Below, in pieces: positions 54,964 through 63,041 of a stretch of DNA of 64,000 nucleotides (its first letter is position 1; every line of letters starts with the position of its first letter). A model generated the notes under the pieces. It was not told the origin of the DNA and made no database searches. It saw only the letters and a program-made list of their open reading frames with translations. This stretch comes from Porcincola sp945869225. GTDB taxonomy: Bacteria; Bacillota; Clostridia; Lachnospirales; Lachnospiraceae. Location of the stretch: positions 1 through 64,000 of the forward strand of contig NZ_JBQKGW010000001.1 of the NCBI RefSeq assembly GCF_052118625.1, written 5' to 3'. The position numbers and the translations under genes were made by a program.

Positions 54964-55977
54964 ATGAAATATCATTCGACAGCAATCATTCTTTTGGCTG
55001 GGACGATTGCCTTCTCCTGGATGTGGAAAAGTCCAGAGAAAATCGTATGGGCGGACGCGGTTGAGACACCCTATGCCATCCATGGAAAACTCTCGGTAAA
55101 CGGAACAGATCTGGTGGATCAGCAGGGGAATCTTTTCCAGCTGAAGGGGGTCAGCACACACGGTATTGCCTGGTTTCCCCAGTATGTCAATGAGGGGGCA
55201 TTCCGGACGCTGCGGGACGACTGGAATGCCAACCTGGTTCGTCTGGCCGTGTACACGGATGAAAGTGGCGGCTATTGCACCGACGGAGACCGGACAAAGC
55301 TGGAGGAGACGATTGACACCGGCGTGAAGGCTGCGGCCGATCTTGGAATGTATGTGATCATTGACTGGCATGTCCTTCACGATCTGACTCCCCTGAAATA
55401 TGAGGATCAGGCACTGGATTTTTTCAGCCGGATGTCGGAGAAGTATCAGGACAACGGACGGGTTCTCTACGAGATCTGCAATGAGCCGAACGGCGGAACA
55501 ACCTGGGCGGAGATCAAGCAATACGCTGAGAAAGTAATTCCGGTCATCCGGGAGCACGCACCTGATGCTGTAATTCTGGTCGGTACGCCAAACTGGAGCC
55601 AGGATGTTGATCAGGCAGCGGAGGACCCGATCACGGAGGGCGGCAATCTCATGTATGATCTCCACTTCTACGCAGCAACGCATAAGGATGACCTCCGCCA
55701 GAAGCTTGTGGAGGCACATCAGGCAGGAACGCCGGTCTTTATCTCAGAGTTCAGCATCTGTGATGCGTCCGGCAATGGCTCCATCGACCTTGACTCTGCG
55801 CAGAAGTGGGAGGATCTGATCCAGGCATATCATCTGAGCTACGCTGGCTGGAGCCTCTGCAATAAGAACGAGGCGGCTTCCCTGCTGAAACCGGATGTTA
55901 CAGAAGCAAATGGCGGATGGACAGACAAGGACCTGTCAGAGACCGGGATGTGGCTGAAGAAGATGATGACAGACTGA
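54964..55977 (+). CDS. GH5-family endoglucanase (cellulase-like), secreted
   Basis: I chose the ATG at 54,964 (337 aa; AAGGAGG at 54,952). A signal peptide (AIILLAGTIAFSWMW) precedes a GH5 (beta/alpha)8 domain: LKGVSTHGIAWFP, NLVRLAVYTDE, YVIIDWHVL, the acid/base Glu in YEICNEPNGG, LHFYA, and the nucleophile Glu in VFISEFSICD, with GWSLCNKNEAA following. The set is complete and closest to subfamily-2-type endo-beta-1,4-glucanases. No carbohydrate-binding or dockerin module is present. Being last in a run of c-di-GMP genes, it may act on a self-made glucan during biofilm turnover, as BcsZ does for cellulose, or simply degrade plant fibre. Confidence 0.9.
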   Translation: MKYHSTAIILLAGTIAFSWMWKSPEKIVWADAVETPYAIHGKLSVNGTDLVDQQGNLFQLKGVSTHGIAWFPQYVNEGAFRTLRDDWNANLVRLAVYTDESGGYCTDGDRTKLEETIDTGVKAAADLGMYVIIDWHVLHDLTPLKYEDQALDFFSRMSEKYQDNGRVLYEICNEPNGGTTWAEIKQYAEKVIPVIREHAPDAVILVGTPNWSQDVDQAAEDPITEGGNLMYDLHFYAATHKDDLRQKLVEAHQAGTPVFISEFSICDASGNGSIDLDSAQKWEDLIQAYHLSYAGWSLCNKNEAASLLKPDVTEANGGWTDKDLSETGMWLKKMMTD

Positions 55978-56132
55978 ACGTACTGGATGAAAAAATATGT
56001 CCATCGATACATACGGAAATCTGAAATGAGAGACTAAAACACAAAATCCACAGGCTCATCTGGTCATGCGATCAGCTGCTGCGCGCTGATCGCGGCAGCA
56101 GCAGCCTGATTCTGGAGGGAAATGATGTTATC

Positions 56133-56166
56133 ACCGGAGCACCGCTATATGGTGTTCCGGTTTTTA
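56133..56166 (+). terminator. Intrinsic terminator downstream of the GH5 gene
   Basis: ACCGGAGCACC and GGTGTTCCGGT form an 11-bp stem with one G-U pair and a short loop, followed by a T run (56,161-56,165). It lies about 155 bases after the GH5 stop and before the convergent MATE gene. Confidence 0.65.
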
Positions 56167-56185
56167 TGGTATTTATCAGACGTGA

Positions 56186-57574
56186 TCATTCTACTCCGTC
56201 ATCCGGAAGGGGCGAAACATCGTTTTGATAAACTTTCCGGAAGAAGATCAGTGACAGAATGAAGGAAGCGATTTCCGCAATGAAGAAGCACCACCAGACG
56301 TTGTTGACGTTTCCGGTCTTTGCGAGAAGCCACGCGGACGGGATCAGGATGACAAGCTGCCTTCCAAGGGAGACAAAGAGAGAATAGAAGCTCTTTGAAA
56401 ATGCCTGGAAGATGGAGCTCATAACGATACCCATAGCCGCTATCGGGAAATGGATGGCGATCGTCCGAAGCGCGACAACACCCATTTGTTTCATTTCCGG
56501 AGAAGCGCTGAAAAGATCGAGAAGTCTGTCGGGAATCACCTCGAAGGTGGCAGTTCCGCAGAGCATCACGCAGATCGCAAGCAGCATGGCAAATTTAAGG
56601 GCTTTGTTGATTCTCCGTTTGTGCTTGGCTCCGTAGTTGAAAGCCAGAATCGGGATCAGGCCGTTGTTAAGACCGAATACCGGCATGAAGAAGAAGCTCT
56701 GAAGTTTAAAATACACACCGAAAACAGCCGTCGCGGTTGTCGAGAAGGCGATCAGGATCAGATCCATCAGGTAGGTCATGACGGAACCGATGCTCATCAT
56801 CAGGATCGACGGTACGCCGACAAAATAGATTCTGCCGATGATTTTTATATCCGGATGAAGAATAGCACCGGCGCTGATATGGATCTCGCGGTTTAATTTC
56901 AGGTTCATCAGAAAGCCAAGGACCGATGCGACGGTCTGACCGATGACCGTTGCGTATGCAGCACCGGCCACTCCGAGTTTCGGGCAGCCCAGCAGGCCGA
57001 AGATCATAACCGGATCAAGGAAAATATTGATGATCGCACCTGTAAGCTGCGAAATCATGCTCAACATGGTTCTTCCGGTGGACTGCATCAGCCGCTCAAA
57101 GGTGACCTGCATGAAGAGTCCGAAGGAGAGCGTCATCACAATACCGAGATAGGCATCGCCGTATTGAATAATATCCGCGGAGGATGTCTGACTCCTGATA
57201 AAGGGCCCCGTGATTGTCAGTCCGAGAATTGTGGAGACGACAAAGCTGAGGAAGGCCAGAAAGATGCCGTTGTTCGCCGCCTTGTCTGATTTGTCAAATT
57301 CTCTGGCACCGAGCGCCCGGGACAGCAGAGCGTTGATGCCGACGCCGGTGCCGGCCCCTACAGAGATCATGAGATTCTGCATGGGGAAAGCAAGCGTAAC
57401 CGCTGTCAGTGCATTCTCGCTGATCTTCGCGACAAAGACGGAATCCACGATGTTGTAGAGAGCCTGCACCAGCATGGAAATCATCATGGGAACGGACATG
57501 TTGACGATCAGCTTCCGGATGGGCATGACACCCATCTTATTGCCAGTTTGAACATTCATCGTTGTTTGTTCCAT
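56186..57574 (-). CDS. MATE-family multidrug/metabolite antiporter
   Basis: The 462-residue protein has about twelve membrane helices in two similar halves. The first begins with GVMPIRKLIVNMSVPMMISMLVQ-like sequence and VDSVFVAKISENALTAV, the usual MATE start. PMQNLMISVGAGTGVGINAL and ALGAREFDKSDKA follow. I chose the ATG at 57,574 with GAGGGAG upstream (about 11-base spacing); a longer frame to 57,631 lacks a site. These proteins expel cationic compounds using a sodium or proton gradient; the substrate is unknown. It faces the signalling block and seems independent of it. Confidence 0.9.
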   Translation of the reverse strand: MEQTTMNVQTGNKMGVMPIRKLIVNMSVPMMISMLVQALYNIVDSVFVAKISENALTAVTLAFPMQNLMISVGAGTGVGINALLSRALGAREFDKSDKAANNGIFLAFLSFVVSTILGLTITGPFIRSQTSSADIIQYGDAYLGIVMTLSFGLFMQVTFERLMQSTGRTMLSMISQLTGAIINIFLDPVMIFGLLGCPKLGVAGAAYATVIGQTVASVLGFLMNLKLNREIHISAGAILHPDIKIIGRIYFVGVPSILMMSIGSVMTYLMDLILIAFSTTATAVFGVYFKLQSFFFMPVFGLNNGLIPILAFNYGAKHKRRINKALKFAMLLAICVMLCGTATFEVIPDRLLDLFSASPEMKQMGVVALRTIAIHFPIAAMGIVMSSIFQAFSKSFYSLFVSLGRQLVILIPSAWLLAKTGNVNNVWWCFFIAEIASFILSLIFFRKVYQNDVSPLPDDGVE

Positions 57575-57712
57575 AATGAAAAGTACTCCCTCTTTCTTTT
57601 TATCGGCGATCCAGTTTATGATTGATGGCACGGTCTTTTATTTTAACACAGAATATATGGAATACCCAGATGTTATAAATGAATTGAGATTTTTCAATTG
57701 CAAAAAAGAAGC

Positions 57713-57757
57713 TGAGTTGTAATCCGAGACGCCAGTTTTTAAGAAGAGATTCTTGAT
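57713..57757 (-). mobile_element. Relic of an IS21-like terminus, inverted relative to the one at 396
   Basis: The first 26 bases (TGAGTTGTAATCCGAGACGC and on) are identical to the reverse complement of the outer end of the array at 371-396. The similarity continues with scattered mismatches into a second repeat unit to about 57,757. No transposase follows, so the element is gone and only its end remains. The -35 of the vapBC promoter (TTGATT, 57,753-57,758) lies at its inner edge. Confidence 0.65.
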
Positions 57758-57769
57758 TCGCATCTTGAT

Positions 57770-57793
57770 AAGTATATATTTATGTATATACTT
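57770..57793 (+). promoter_or_regulatory. vapBC operator palindrome over the -10 region
   Basis: AAGTATATA (57,770-57,778) and TATATACTT (57,785-57,793) are perfect inverted repeats around a 6-bp spacer. A likely promoter has TTGATT at 57,753 and TATATT at 57,775, so the dyad covers the -10. VapBC complexes autoregulate through such sites. Confidence 0.7.
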
Positions 57794-57815
57794 AAAGTAA
57801 CAGGAGGTGATAGGT

Positions 57816-58049
57816 ATGGTAGAAACAGCAAAAGTATTTACAAACGGAGGGAGCCAGGCAGTCAGGCTTCCGAAAGATTTCAGGTTTGATACGGATGAAG
57901 TGGATGTGAACCGCATTGGAAAAATTGTGATACTCGTCCCAAAAGAAAACAGATGGGCAGGCCTGCTCCAGTCGCTTGATATGTTCACGGACGATTTCAT
58001 GAAAGATGGCCGCGGGGATCTTAAGACAGAGGAGAGGGAAACATTATGA
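57816..58049 (+). CDS. vapB: VapB antitoxin
   Basis: The 77-residue protein is a VapB-type antitoxin with an AbrB-like DNA-binding start: AKVFTNGGSQAVRLPKDFRF, followed by the beta strand KIVILVPKE. The C-terminal half has the hydrophobic and acidic residues expected to clamp the toxin. The ATG at 57,816 is used because AGGAGG lies 8 bases before it; the GTG at 57,807 overlaps that site. It overlaps vapC by 4 bases and is preceded by a matching operator dyad. Confidence 0.92.
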   Translation: MVETAKVFTNGGSQAVRLPKDFRFDTDEVDVNRIGKIVILVPKENRWAGLLQSLDMFTDDFMKDGRGDLKTEERETL

Positions 58050-58450
58050 CAATCAGGTTCATGCTCGATACCAACATGGTGATTTATATCATCAGGCATA
58101 AACCAGAATCTGTCCTCGAACACTTTCAGCAGTATGACCCGGCAGAGTTCTGTATCTCGGCGATCACGCTTGCAGAGATGCAGTATGGGGTCAACAAGAG
58201 CAGCAAACCGGAGAAAAACCAGCTGGCACTTGCCTCGTTCCTGTCCAACATTGCTGTGCTGCCGTTTGAAGCCGGTGCGGCTGTGGAATATGGCGATATC
58301 CGGTCAGAGCTTGAAAAGAAAGGCACACCAATCGGCTCCAATGACATGCTGATCGCCGCACACGCGAGGGCATTGGATCTGACTGTGGTGACAAATAATA
58401 CAAAAGAGTTTGCAAGAGTGTCAGGATTGAAGCTCGATAACTGGGCATAA
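58046..58450 (+). CDS. vapC: VapC toxin, PIN-domain ribonuclease
   Basis: The 134-residue PIN domain has the acidic active site at FMLDTNMVIYII (Asp near residue 7), LAEMQYG (Glu), NDMLIAAHA (Asp) and TNNTKEF near the end. VapC toxins cut tRNA (often initiator tRNA) or rRNA with magnesium. The ATG overlaps the vapB stop (ATGA). The complete module sits against an IS-end relic and is probably horizontally acquired. Confidence 0.93.
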   Translation: MTIRFMLDTNMVIYIIRHKPESVLEHFQQYDPAEFCISAITLAEMQYGVNKSSKPEKNQLALASFLSNIAVLPFEAGAAVEYGDIRSELEKKGTPIGSNDMLIAAHARALDLTVVTNNTKEFARVSGLKLDNWA

Positions 58451-58690
58451 GGAGCCTGTAACAGAATCGTAAGAAGCAAAGGATCTGTGGACAAATTAAG
58501 GAGATTGATTGTACGGCAGCAATATTCATGATCTCCTCTGTGTAGTGAGAGTTCTTCCGCATGAGGCTGTCAAAATAGGCATCATTAATAAAGATTGCGG
58601 GTCTGCTGCTCATCAGGCATGTGAGTCCAGGAAGAATGAATGTCAATAGGGAGGTGAGCGGTGAATGAGGAGGAAGACAGCTCGTGGAGA
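58451..58690. other. Intergenic, no gene recognised
   Basis: No start signals or known motifs are seen. The minus strand has a frame encoding SRPAIFINDAYFDSLMRKN, a protein-like string that may be a gene relic. I cannot name it. Confidence 0.3.
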
Positions 58691-58722
58691 AGAAAAGAGC
58701 CATCCGGAAGAACCGGATGGCT
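58691..58722 (-). terminator. Intrinsic terminator of queA
   Basis: A perfect 10-bp stem (AGCCATCCGG / CCGGATGGCT) with a 5-base loop lies 46 bases past the queA stop. On the minus strand it is followed by a T-rich stretch (CTCTTTTCTTC). Confidence 0.75.
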
Positions 58723-58767
58723 GGAAGTGAAAGCGTACGATGCCAGGAGCTTCAGATGCCAGAGGCT

Positions 58768-59805
58768 TCATTGGATGAGCATGGCATCCCCGAATGAGAA
58801 GAAGCGATAGCGCTCCTGGACAGCGATTTTGTAAGCGTTCAGGATATTTTCCCTGCCGGCAAGGGTGGAGACAAGCATGATCAGTGTCGATTCCGGCAGG
58901 TGGAAGTTCGTGATCAGCGCATCCATCACCTTGAATTTGTAGCCGGGGTATATGAAGATTCCCGTGTCCATCTCTCCGGAGCGGACAGTTCCGTCATCCT
59001 GCGCCATGGACTCCAGGGTCCGGCAGGAAGTCGTTCCAACGGCGATGATCCGTCCGCCGTTTTTCTTCGTGTCATTGATCAGCTTTGCCGTGGCTTCGTT
59101 GATCATGCAGTGCTCGACATGCATGTGATGCTCTTCAATGTTGTCGACCTTGACGGGGCGGAAGGTGCCGAGCCCGACGTGCAGCGTAAGCTGCGCGATG
59201 CCGACGCCCTTGTCCTGGATTTCTTTCAGCAGCTCTTTCGTGAAATGAAGCCCGGCTGTCGGCGCGGCCGCGGATCCATCGAACTTTGCGTACACTGTAT
59301 TGTAGTAGGAGCGATCCTGAAGCGTATGGGTAATGTAGGGCGGGAGCGGCATCTGCCCGAGCTTGTCCAGAATCTCCTCGAAGATGCCATCATAGCTGAA
59401 CCGGATATAGCGGTTGCCGTCCTCGACAATGTCCACAACCTCGCCGGTCAGAAGACCATCCCCGAACGATATCTTCGTCCCGACCTTGCACTTTTTCCCA
59501 GGACGGACCAGCGTCTCCCAGGTTGACTCACGGTCTTTGAGCTGCCTGAGCAGAAGAACCTCGATGCTGGCACCTGTATCAGCCTTCGTTCCGATCAGCC
59601 GCGCGGGAATCACCTTTGTGTTGTTGATGACAAGGCAGTCGCCCGGATTCAGGTAGTTGATGACATCCCGGAAGATATGGTGCTCCACCTCGCCGGTTTT
59701 CTTGTCCAGAACCATCAGCCGGGAAGCGGCGCGGTCCGTGAGCGGATCCTGCGCAATCAGTTCCTTCGGAAGGTCATAGTAAAAATCACTTGTCTTCAGC
59801 TGCAT
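58768..59805 (-). CDS. queA: S-adenosylmethionine:tRNA ribosyltransferase-isomerase QueA
   Basis: The 345-residue QueA makes epoxyqueuosine in the anticodon of certain tRNAs by transferring and isomerising the ribosyl part of AdoMet onto preQ1. Family landmarks are the start KTSDFYYDLPKELIAQ, RLMVLDKKTGEVEHHIF, LVINNTKVIPARL, PLPPYI, YNTVYAKFDGSAAAPTAGLHFT and the end YRFFSFGDAMLI. I chose the ATG at 59,805 (AAGGGAGA just before it); a GTG at 59,820 overlaps that site. It stands alone with its own terminator. Confidence 0.97.
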   Translation of the reverse strand: MQLKTSDFYYDLPKELIAQDPLTDRAASRLMVLDKKTGEVEHHIFRDVINYLNPGDCLVINNTKVIPARLIGTKADTGASIEVLLLRQLKDRESTWETLVRPGKKCKVGTKISFGDGLLTGEVVDIVEDGNRYIRFSYDGIFEEILDKLGQMPLPPYITHTLQDRSYYNTVYAKFDGSAAAPTAGLHFTKELLKEIQDKGVGIAQLTLHVGLGTFRPVKVDNIEEHHMHVEHCMINEATAKLINDTKKNGGRIIAVGTTSCRTLESMAQDDGTVRSGEMDTGIFIYPGYKFKVMDALITNFHLPESTLIMLVSTLAGRENILNAYKIAVQERYRFFSFGDAMLIQ

Positions 59806-59902
59806 ATATTCTCCCTTCACGGGACTTTCGTCCCGGACATCCTTTCAAATCCATCGCCGGCACAGTGACAGGCCGCGCGAACAACGTCTCGTGAATTCAA
59901 TG

Positions 59903-59926
59903 AAAAGGGACGTGTCGCCACGTCCC
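59903..59926 (-). terminator. Terminator of the 6S-like RNA
   Basis: GGGACGTG (59,907-59,914) and CACGTCCC (59,919-59,926) form an 8-bp stem with a 4-base loop, with AAAA at 59,903-59,906, which is a U run on the minus strand. Confidence 0.75.
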
Positions 59927-60145
59927 CTTTGATCTCAACCCCCAGAATGCCGGTGCCCCACTTTTTGACTCCCTAGCTCATAAGCCAAGGTGGGTAACCG
60001 CAGCCGTACTTCAGCCTTCCTCTGCAAGGAGGCCTGACATCCGCACGGCAATCATAGGGAACCCTTTCACGTCAATGTAGGTTCAAAAATAGATGGAACT
60101 GCCGCACACCCCAGGATAAGATTTCTGTGTTTGCTGTGTTTGTCT
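59903..60145 (-). ncRNA. ssrS: 6S-like RNA (ssrS) with its own promoter and terminator
   Basis: No reading frame fits this segment, but it has a strong minus-strand promoter (see 60,152-60,180) and ends in a stable hairpin with a U run. The RNA has a terminal pairing between its GTGCGGCA-like 5' part and CCGGCAT-like 3' part. It carries strings I associate with clostridial 6S RNA (GAACCTACATTG; GGATGTCAGGCCTCC; a GGCTGAAGTACGG arm). Length before the terminator is about 210. 6S RNA binds sigma-A RNA polymerase in stationary phase. The family call is from memory of consensus features; the existence of a non-coding transcript is safer. Confidence 0.6.
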
Positions 60146-60151
60146 GAGAAC

Positions 60152-60180
60152 ATTATGGCACTGGCTTTTTGAGATGTCAA
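60152..60180 (-). promoter_or_regulatory. Sigma-A promoter of the 6S-like RNA
   Basis: On the minus strand a consensus TTGACA (60,175-60,180) and CATAAT (60,152-60,157) are separated by exactly 17 bp. The predicted start is near 60,145. Confidence 0.8.
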
Positions 60181-60394
60181 CCATGTCGGCAGCATCCGGA
60201 AAATGATTCTGGCGCAGATCAGCCGGGTGCTTTGCCCGGGCAGAGCGGGCGCTGGATCCGGCAAAGCGGTCTCTGAATCCCGGGCAGAGCGGCTTGATAA
60301 TGCGGTTTCGACGTATTATCATGGACATACATTCGAAAGGGCGGAGCCCGCAGACAGAAGATGATCTGATAGTGAGAAGAGAACGGAGGCAGGA

Positions 60395-62071
60395 ATGAAA
60401 TTCGAGGAGATGCCGTACAGCCGCATCGACATGGAAGCTGTAAGAAAGGATTTTGCGGATCTGGAGAAGCGTTTTACGGAGGCGGACAGCGGAGAGAAGC
60501 AGTTTGCGGTCCATCAAGACTATTATAAGATAATCGGCCATATCATGACAGAATCGACACTGGCGGAGATCCGGCATGATATCGATATGACAGATGAATT
60601 TTATAAGGGAGAGCAGGATTTTTATGATGCCGTGATGCCGGACATCCAGAACCTGAACGTCCGTTATCAGAAGATGCTTTTCCATTCGAAGTTCAGACCG
60701 TACCTGGAGGAGAAGATCGGCAAGGTTGCGTTCAAGAACATCGAACTCGCGATGAAGTCGGTGGACGAGAAGATTCTGCCGCTGATGCAGGAGGAGAATA
60801 AGCTTCAGAGCGGATACAACCAGCTTCTTGCAACCGCGAAGATTGACTGGAATGGCGAGACCCTGAACCTTTCCCTGATGAACCCGTATCTGCACAGTCC
60901 GGACAAGGCAGTGCGCGTGGAGGCATGGAAGAAGTATTCCGCCTTTTTCTCTGCTCACAAGGAGGAACTGGACGACTTCTACGACAAGCTGGTAAAGTGC
61001 CGCACGAAACAGGCGGAACAGATGGGATATAAGAACTATCTCGGCCTCGGATACTGCCGCATGATGCGCAACTGCTACACACGGAGTGATATAGCAGAGT
61101 TCCGCAGGCAGGTGAAGCAGGATTTTGTCCCATTTGCGGAGCAGCTCCATGAAAGACGCAGACAGCGCCTCGGCCTCTCCAGCCTTCACTTTGAGGACGA
61201 GGGAGTCTACTTTCAGAACGGGAATCCGGCGCCGGTTGGTACACCGGAAGAGATCCTGGAAGCCGGACGGAAGATGTACCGTGAGCTGTCACCGGAGACC
61301 GGAAAGTTCATGGACTTCATGTGCGACAATCATCTGTTTGACGTAATCGGGCGCAGGACAAAGAAGACCGGAGGCTACATGACGTACCTGCCGGACTACA
61401 AGGCTCCATTCATCTTCGCGAACTTCAACGGAACCTCCGGAGATGCGGATGTCATCACGCATGAGTGCGGACATGCCTTCCAGGGCTGGCTTGTCGCCGA
61501 TGATCCGATCCGGGAGCATGCGGATATCACGATGGAGACGGCTGAAACGCACTCCATGTCGATGGAATTCTTCACCGAGCCCTGGATGAATCTGTTCTTC
61601 GGAGCGCGCGCGAAGGACTATGTGGACATGCACTTTGAGGACAGCTGCTGCTTTATCCCGTACGGGACGATGGTCGACGAGTTCCAGGATATCATTTATG
61701 ACGATCCGTCTCTTGACCCGAAGACCCGCAACGAGGTCTGGCGGGACCTGGAGCGGCAGTACAAGCCTCACCTGGATTATTCCGGGAATGACTACTATGA
61801 GCAGGGCGGCTTCTGGCAGAAGCAGCATCATATCTATGATTGTCCGCTGTACTACATCGACTACTGTATCGCTCAGACGGATGCACTTCAGTACAAGGTC
61901 TGGATGGACAGGGATTACAAGAGTGCCTGGAGCAGTTATCTGAAGCTGTGCAGGCTGTCCGCTTCGGATTTCTTCCCGGGGCTGGTGAAGGAAGCAGGGC
62001 TTGTGAACCCGTTTGAGGATGGATGCCTGAAGAGCGTTGTCAGACAGCTCGAAGACCGGATGAACCTGTGA
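60395..62071 (+). CDS. M3-family oligoendopeptidase (PepF-like)
   Basis: The 558-residue cytoplasmic zinc peptidase has the catalytic motif THECGHAFQGW (HExxH, about 355-359) with the third ligand in THSMSMEFFTEPW. The substrate-side strings YMTYLPDYKAPFIFANFNGT and HHIYDCPLYYIDYCIAQ are typical of the pepF/M3 subgroup. It degrades short peptides. A GGAGG site is seen before the ATG (ACGGAGGCAGGA). The next gene follows after 6 bases, so the two are likely co-transcribed. Confidence 0.93.
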   Translation: MKFEEMPYSRIDMEAVRKDFADLEKRFTEADSGEKQFAVHQDYYKIIGHIMTESTLAEIRHDIDMTDEFYKGEQDFYDAVMPDIQNLNVRYQKMLFHSKFRPYLEEKIGKVAFKNIELAMKSVDEKILPLMQEENKLQSGYNQLLATAKIDWNGETLNLSLMNPYLHSPDKAVRVEAWKKYSAFFSAHKEELDDFYDKLVKCRTKQAEQMGYKNYLGLGYCRMMRNCYTRSDIAEFRRQVKQDFVPFAEQLHERRRQRLGLSSLHFEDEGVYFQNGNPAPVGTPEEILEAGRKMYRELSPETGKFMDFMCDNHLFDVIGRRTKKTGGYMTYLPDYKAPFIFANFNGTSGDADVITHECGHAFQGWLVADDPIREHADITMETAETHSMSMEFFTEPWMNLFFGARAKDYVDMHFEDSCCFIPYGTMVDEFQDIIYDDPSLDPKTRNEVWRDLERQYKPHLDYSGNDYYEQGGFWQKQHHIYDCPLYYIDYCIAQTDALQYKVWMDRDYKSAWSSYLKLCRLSASDFFPGLVKEAGLVNPFEDGCLKSVVRQLEDRMNL

Positions 62072-62077
62072 GGTAGG

Positions 62078-62872
62078 ATGTTGAAAAGAATTGCAGTTGT
62101 CACCGGGGCTTCCAGCGGCCTCGGAAGAGAGTATGTAAGGCTGCTGGATGAGCGCCTGGCCGCGCATCCGGAGGAGAAACTGGATGAGATTTGGGTGATC
62201 GCGCGCAGAAGGGACAGGCTGGAGGCCCTCCAGGGAGACGTCAGGATCCCGCTGAGGGTGGTCCCGCTTGATCTGACCAGTCCTTCATTCGAATCAGAAA
62301 TCAGGCACCTTTACGAGGCGGAGAAGCCGGACATTGCTTTTCTGATCAATGCCGCCGGCTTTGGAAAAATCGGAAGCTATGCGGATATATCGGAGCGGGA
62401 TGCCGGGCGCATGGTTGATCTGAACTGCAAGGCGCCCGTTCTCATGTGCCAGCTGTCCATTCCGTATATGCAGGAAGGCGCCAGGATTCTGAATGTCTGT
62501 TCAACGGCAGCTTTTTCGGCTTTTCAGTATTTCGGAATCTACTGTGCATCGAAGTCCTTTCTGTATCGGTATTCCAGGTCGCTGAGGGTGGAGCTGTTAA
62601 GCAGAAGAATCTCTGTGACCGCGGTCTGTCCGTACTGGATCAAGGATACAGAATTCATTCCGGTCGCACAGGAGGCGGATACGCATTCCTGTATCCGCCA
62701 CTTTGTACTGGCATCCAGCCGCTCAACCGTCGCCAGATGGTCTATGGCAGACACCATGAACCGGTTTGCGGTGTCCACCCCGGGGCCGGTCTGCACGCTC
62801 CACAGGATCTTCGGCAAAATCATTCCGAATGAACTGATGGCCGGTATCTGGGCCCTGCTCCGGAGAATCTGA
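62078..62872 (+). CDS. Short-chain dehydrogenase/reductase
   Basis: The 264-residue classical SDR has the NAD(P)-binding TGASSGLG at residues about 9-16 and the NAAG motif (about 90). A Ser lies in the NVCSTAAF strand, and the catalytic YxxxK is present as YCASK. An Arg pair after the first strand (ARRRDR) suggests NADPH. The substrate is unknown. It starts 6 bases after the peptidase stop. Confidence 0.9.
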   Translation: MLKRIAVVTGASSGLGREYVRLLDERLAAHPEEKLDEIWVIARRRDRLEALQGDVRIPLRVVPLDLTSPSFESEIRHLYEAEKPDIAFLINAAGFGKIGSYADISERDAGRMVDLNCKAPVLMCQLSIPYMQEGARILNVCSTAAFSAFQYFGIYCASKSFLYRYSRSLRVELLSRRISVTAVCPYWIKDTEFIPVAQEADTHSCIRHFVLASSRSTVARWSMADTMNRFAVSTPGPVCTLHRIFGKIIPNELMAGIWALLRRI

Positions 62873-62882
62873 GCCGTAAGGC

Positions 62883-62944
62883 GCGGTCTGGGAGACACGG
62901 TCTGCAGGATGCGTCCTGCGAGATACGGCCTGCGGGATGCGGCT
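62883..62944 (+). repeat. About four degenerate 14-15 bp tandem repeats
   Basis: CGGTCTGGGAGACA-like units (CGGTCTGCAGGATGC, GTCCTGCGAGATAC, GGCCTGCGGGATGC) follow one another in the gap between the SDR and kinase genes. An apparent early kinase start (62,937) lies inside this array. Confidence 0.65.
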
Positions 62945-63041
62945 GGAACATAAGACAGGATCATCAGTATCCGGCAGATGTCCGGAACTGTATGATCGAA
63001 TAAAACAGAATGATCGGATGAAGCAGGAAAGGAAGGCTCGT

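Noticed and set aside
59822..59842. A CGGGACTTTCGTCCCG hairpin before queA as a preQ1 riboswitch
   Set aside because: It is a simple 6-bp stem-loop and lacks the A-rich tail and pseudoknot pairing of preQ1 aptamers.
60233..60291. Twice-occurring CCCGGGCAGAGCGG upstream of the M3 peptidase
   Set aside because: Two copies of a GC-rich 14-mer with no dyad or promoter relation are too weak to call a regulatory element.
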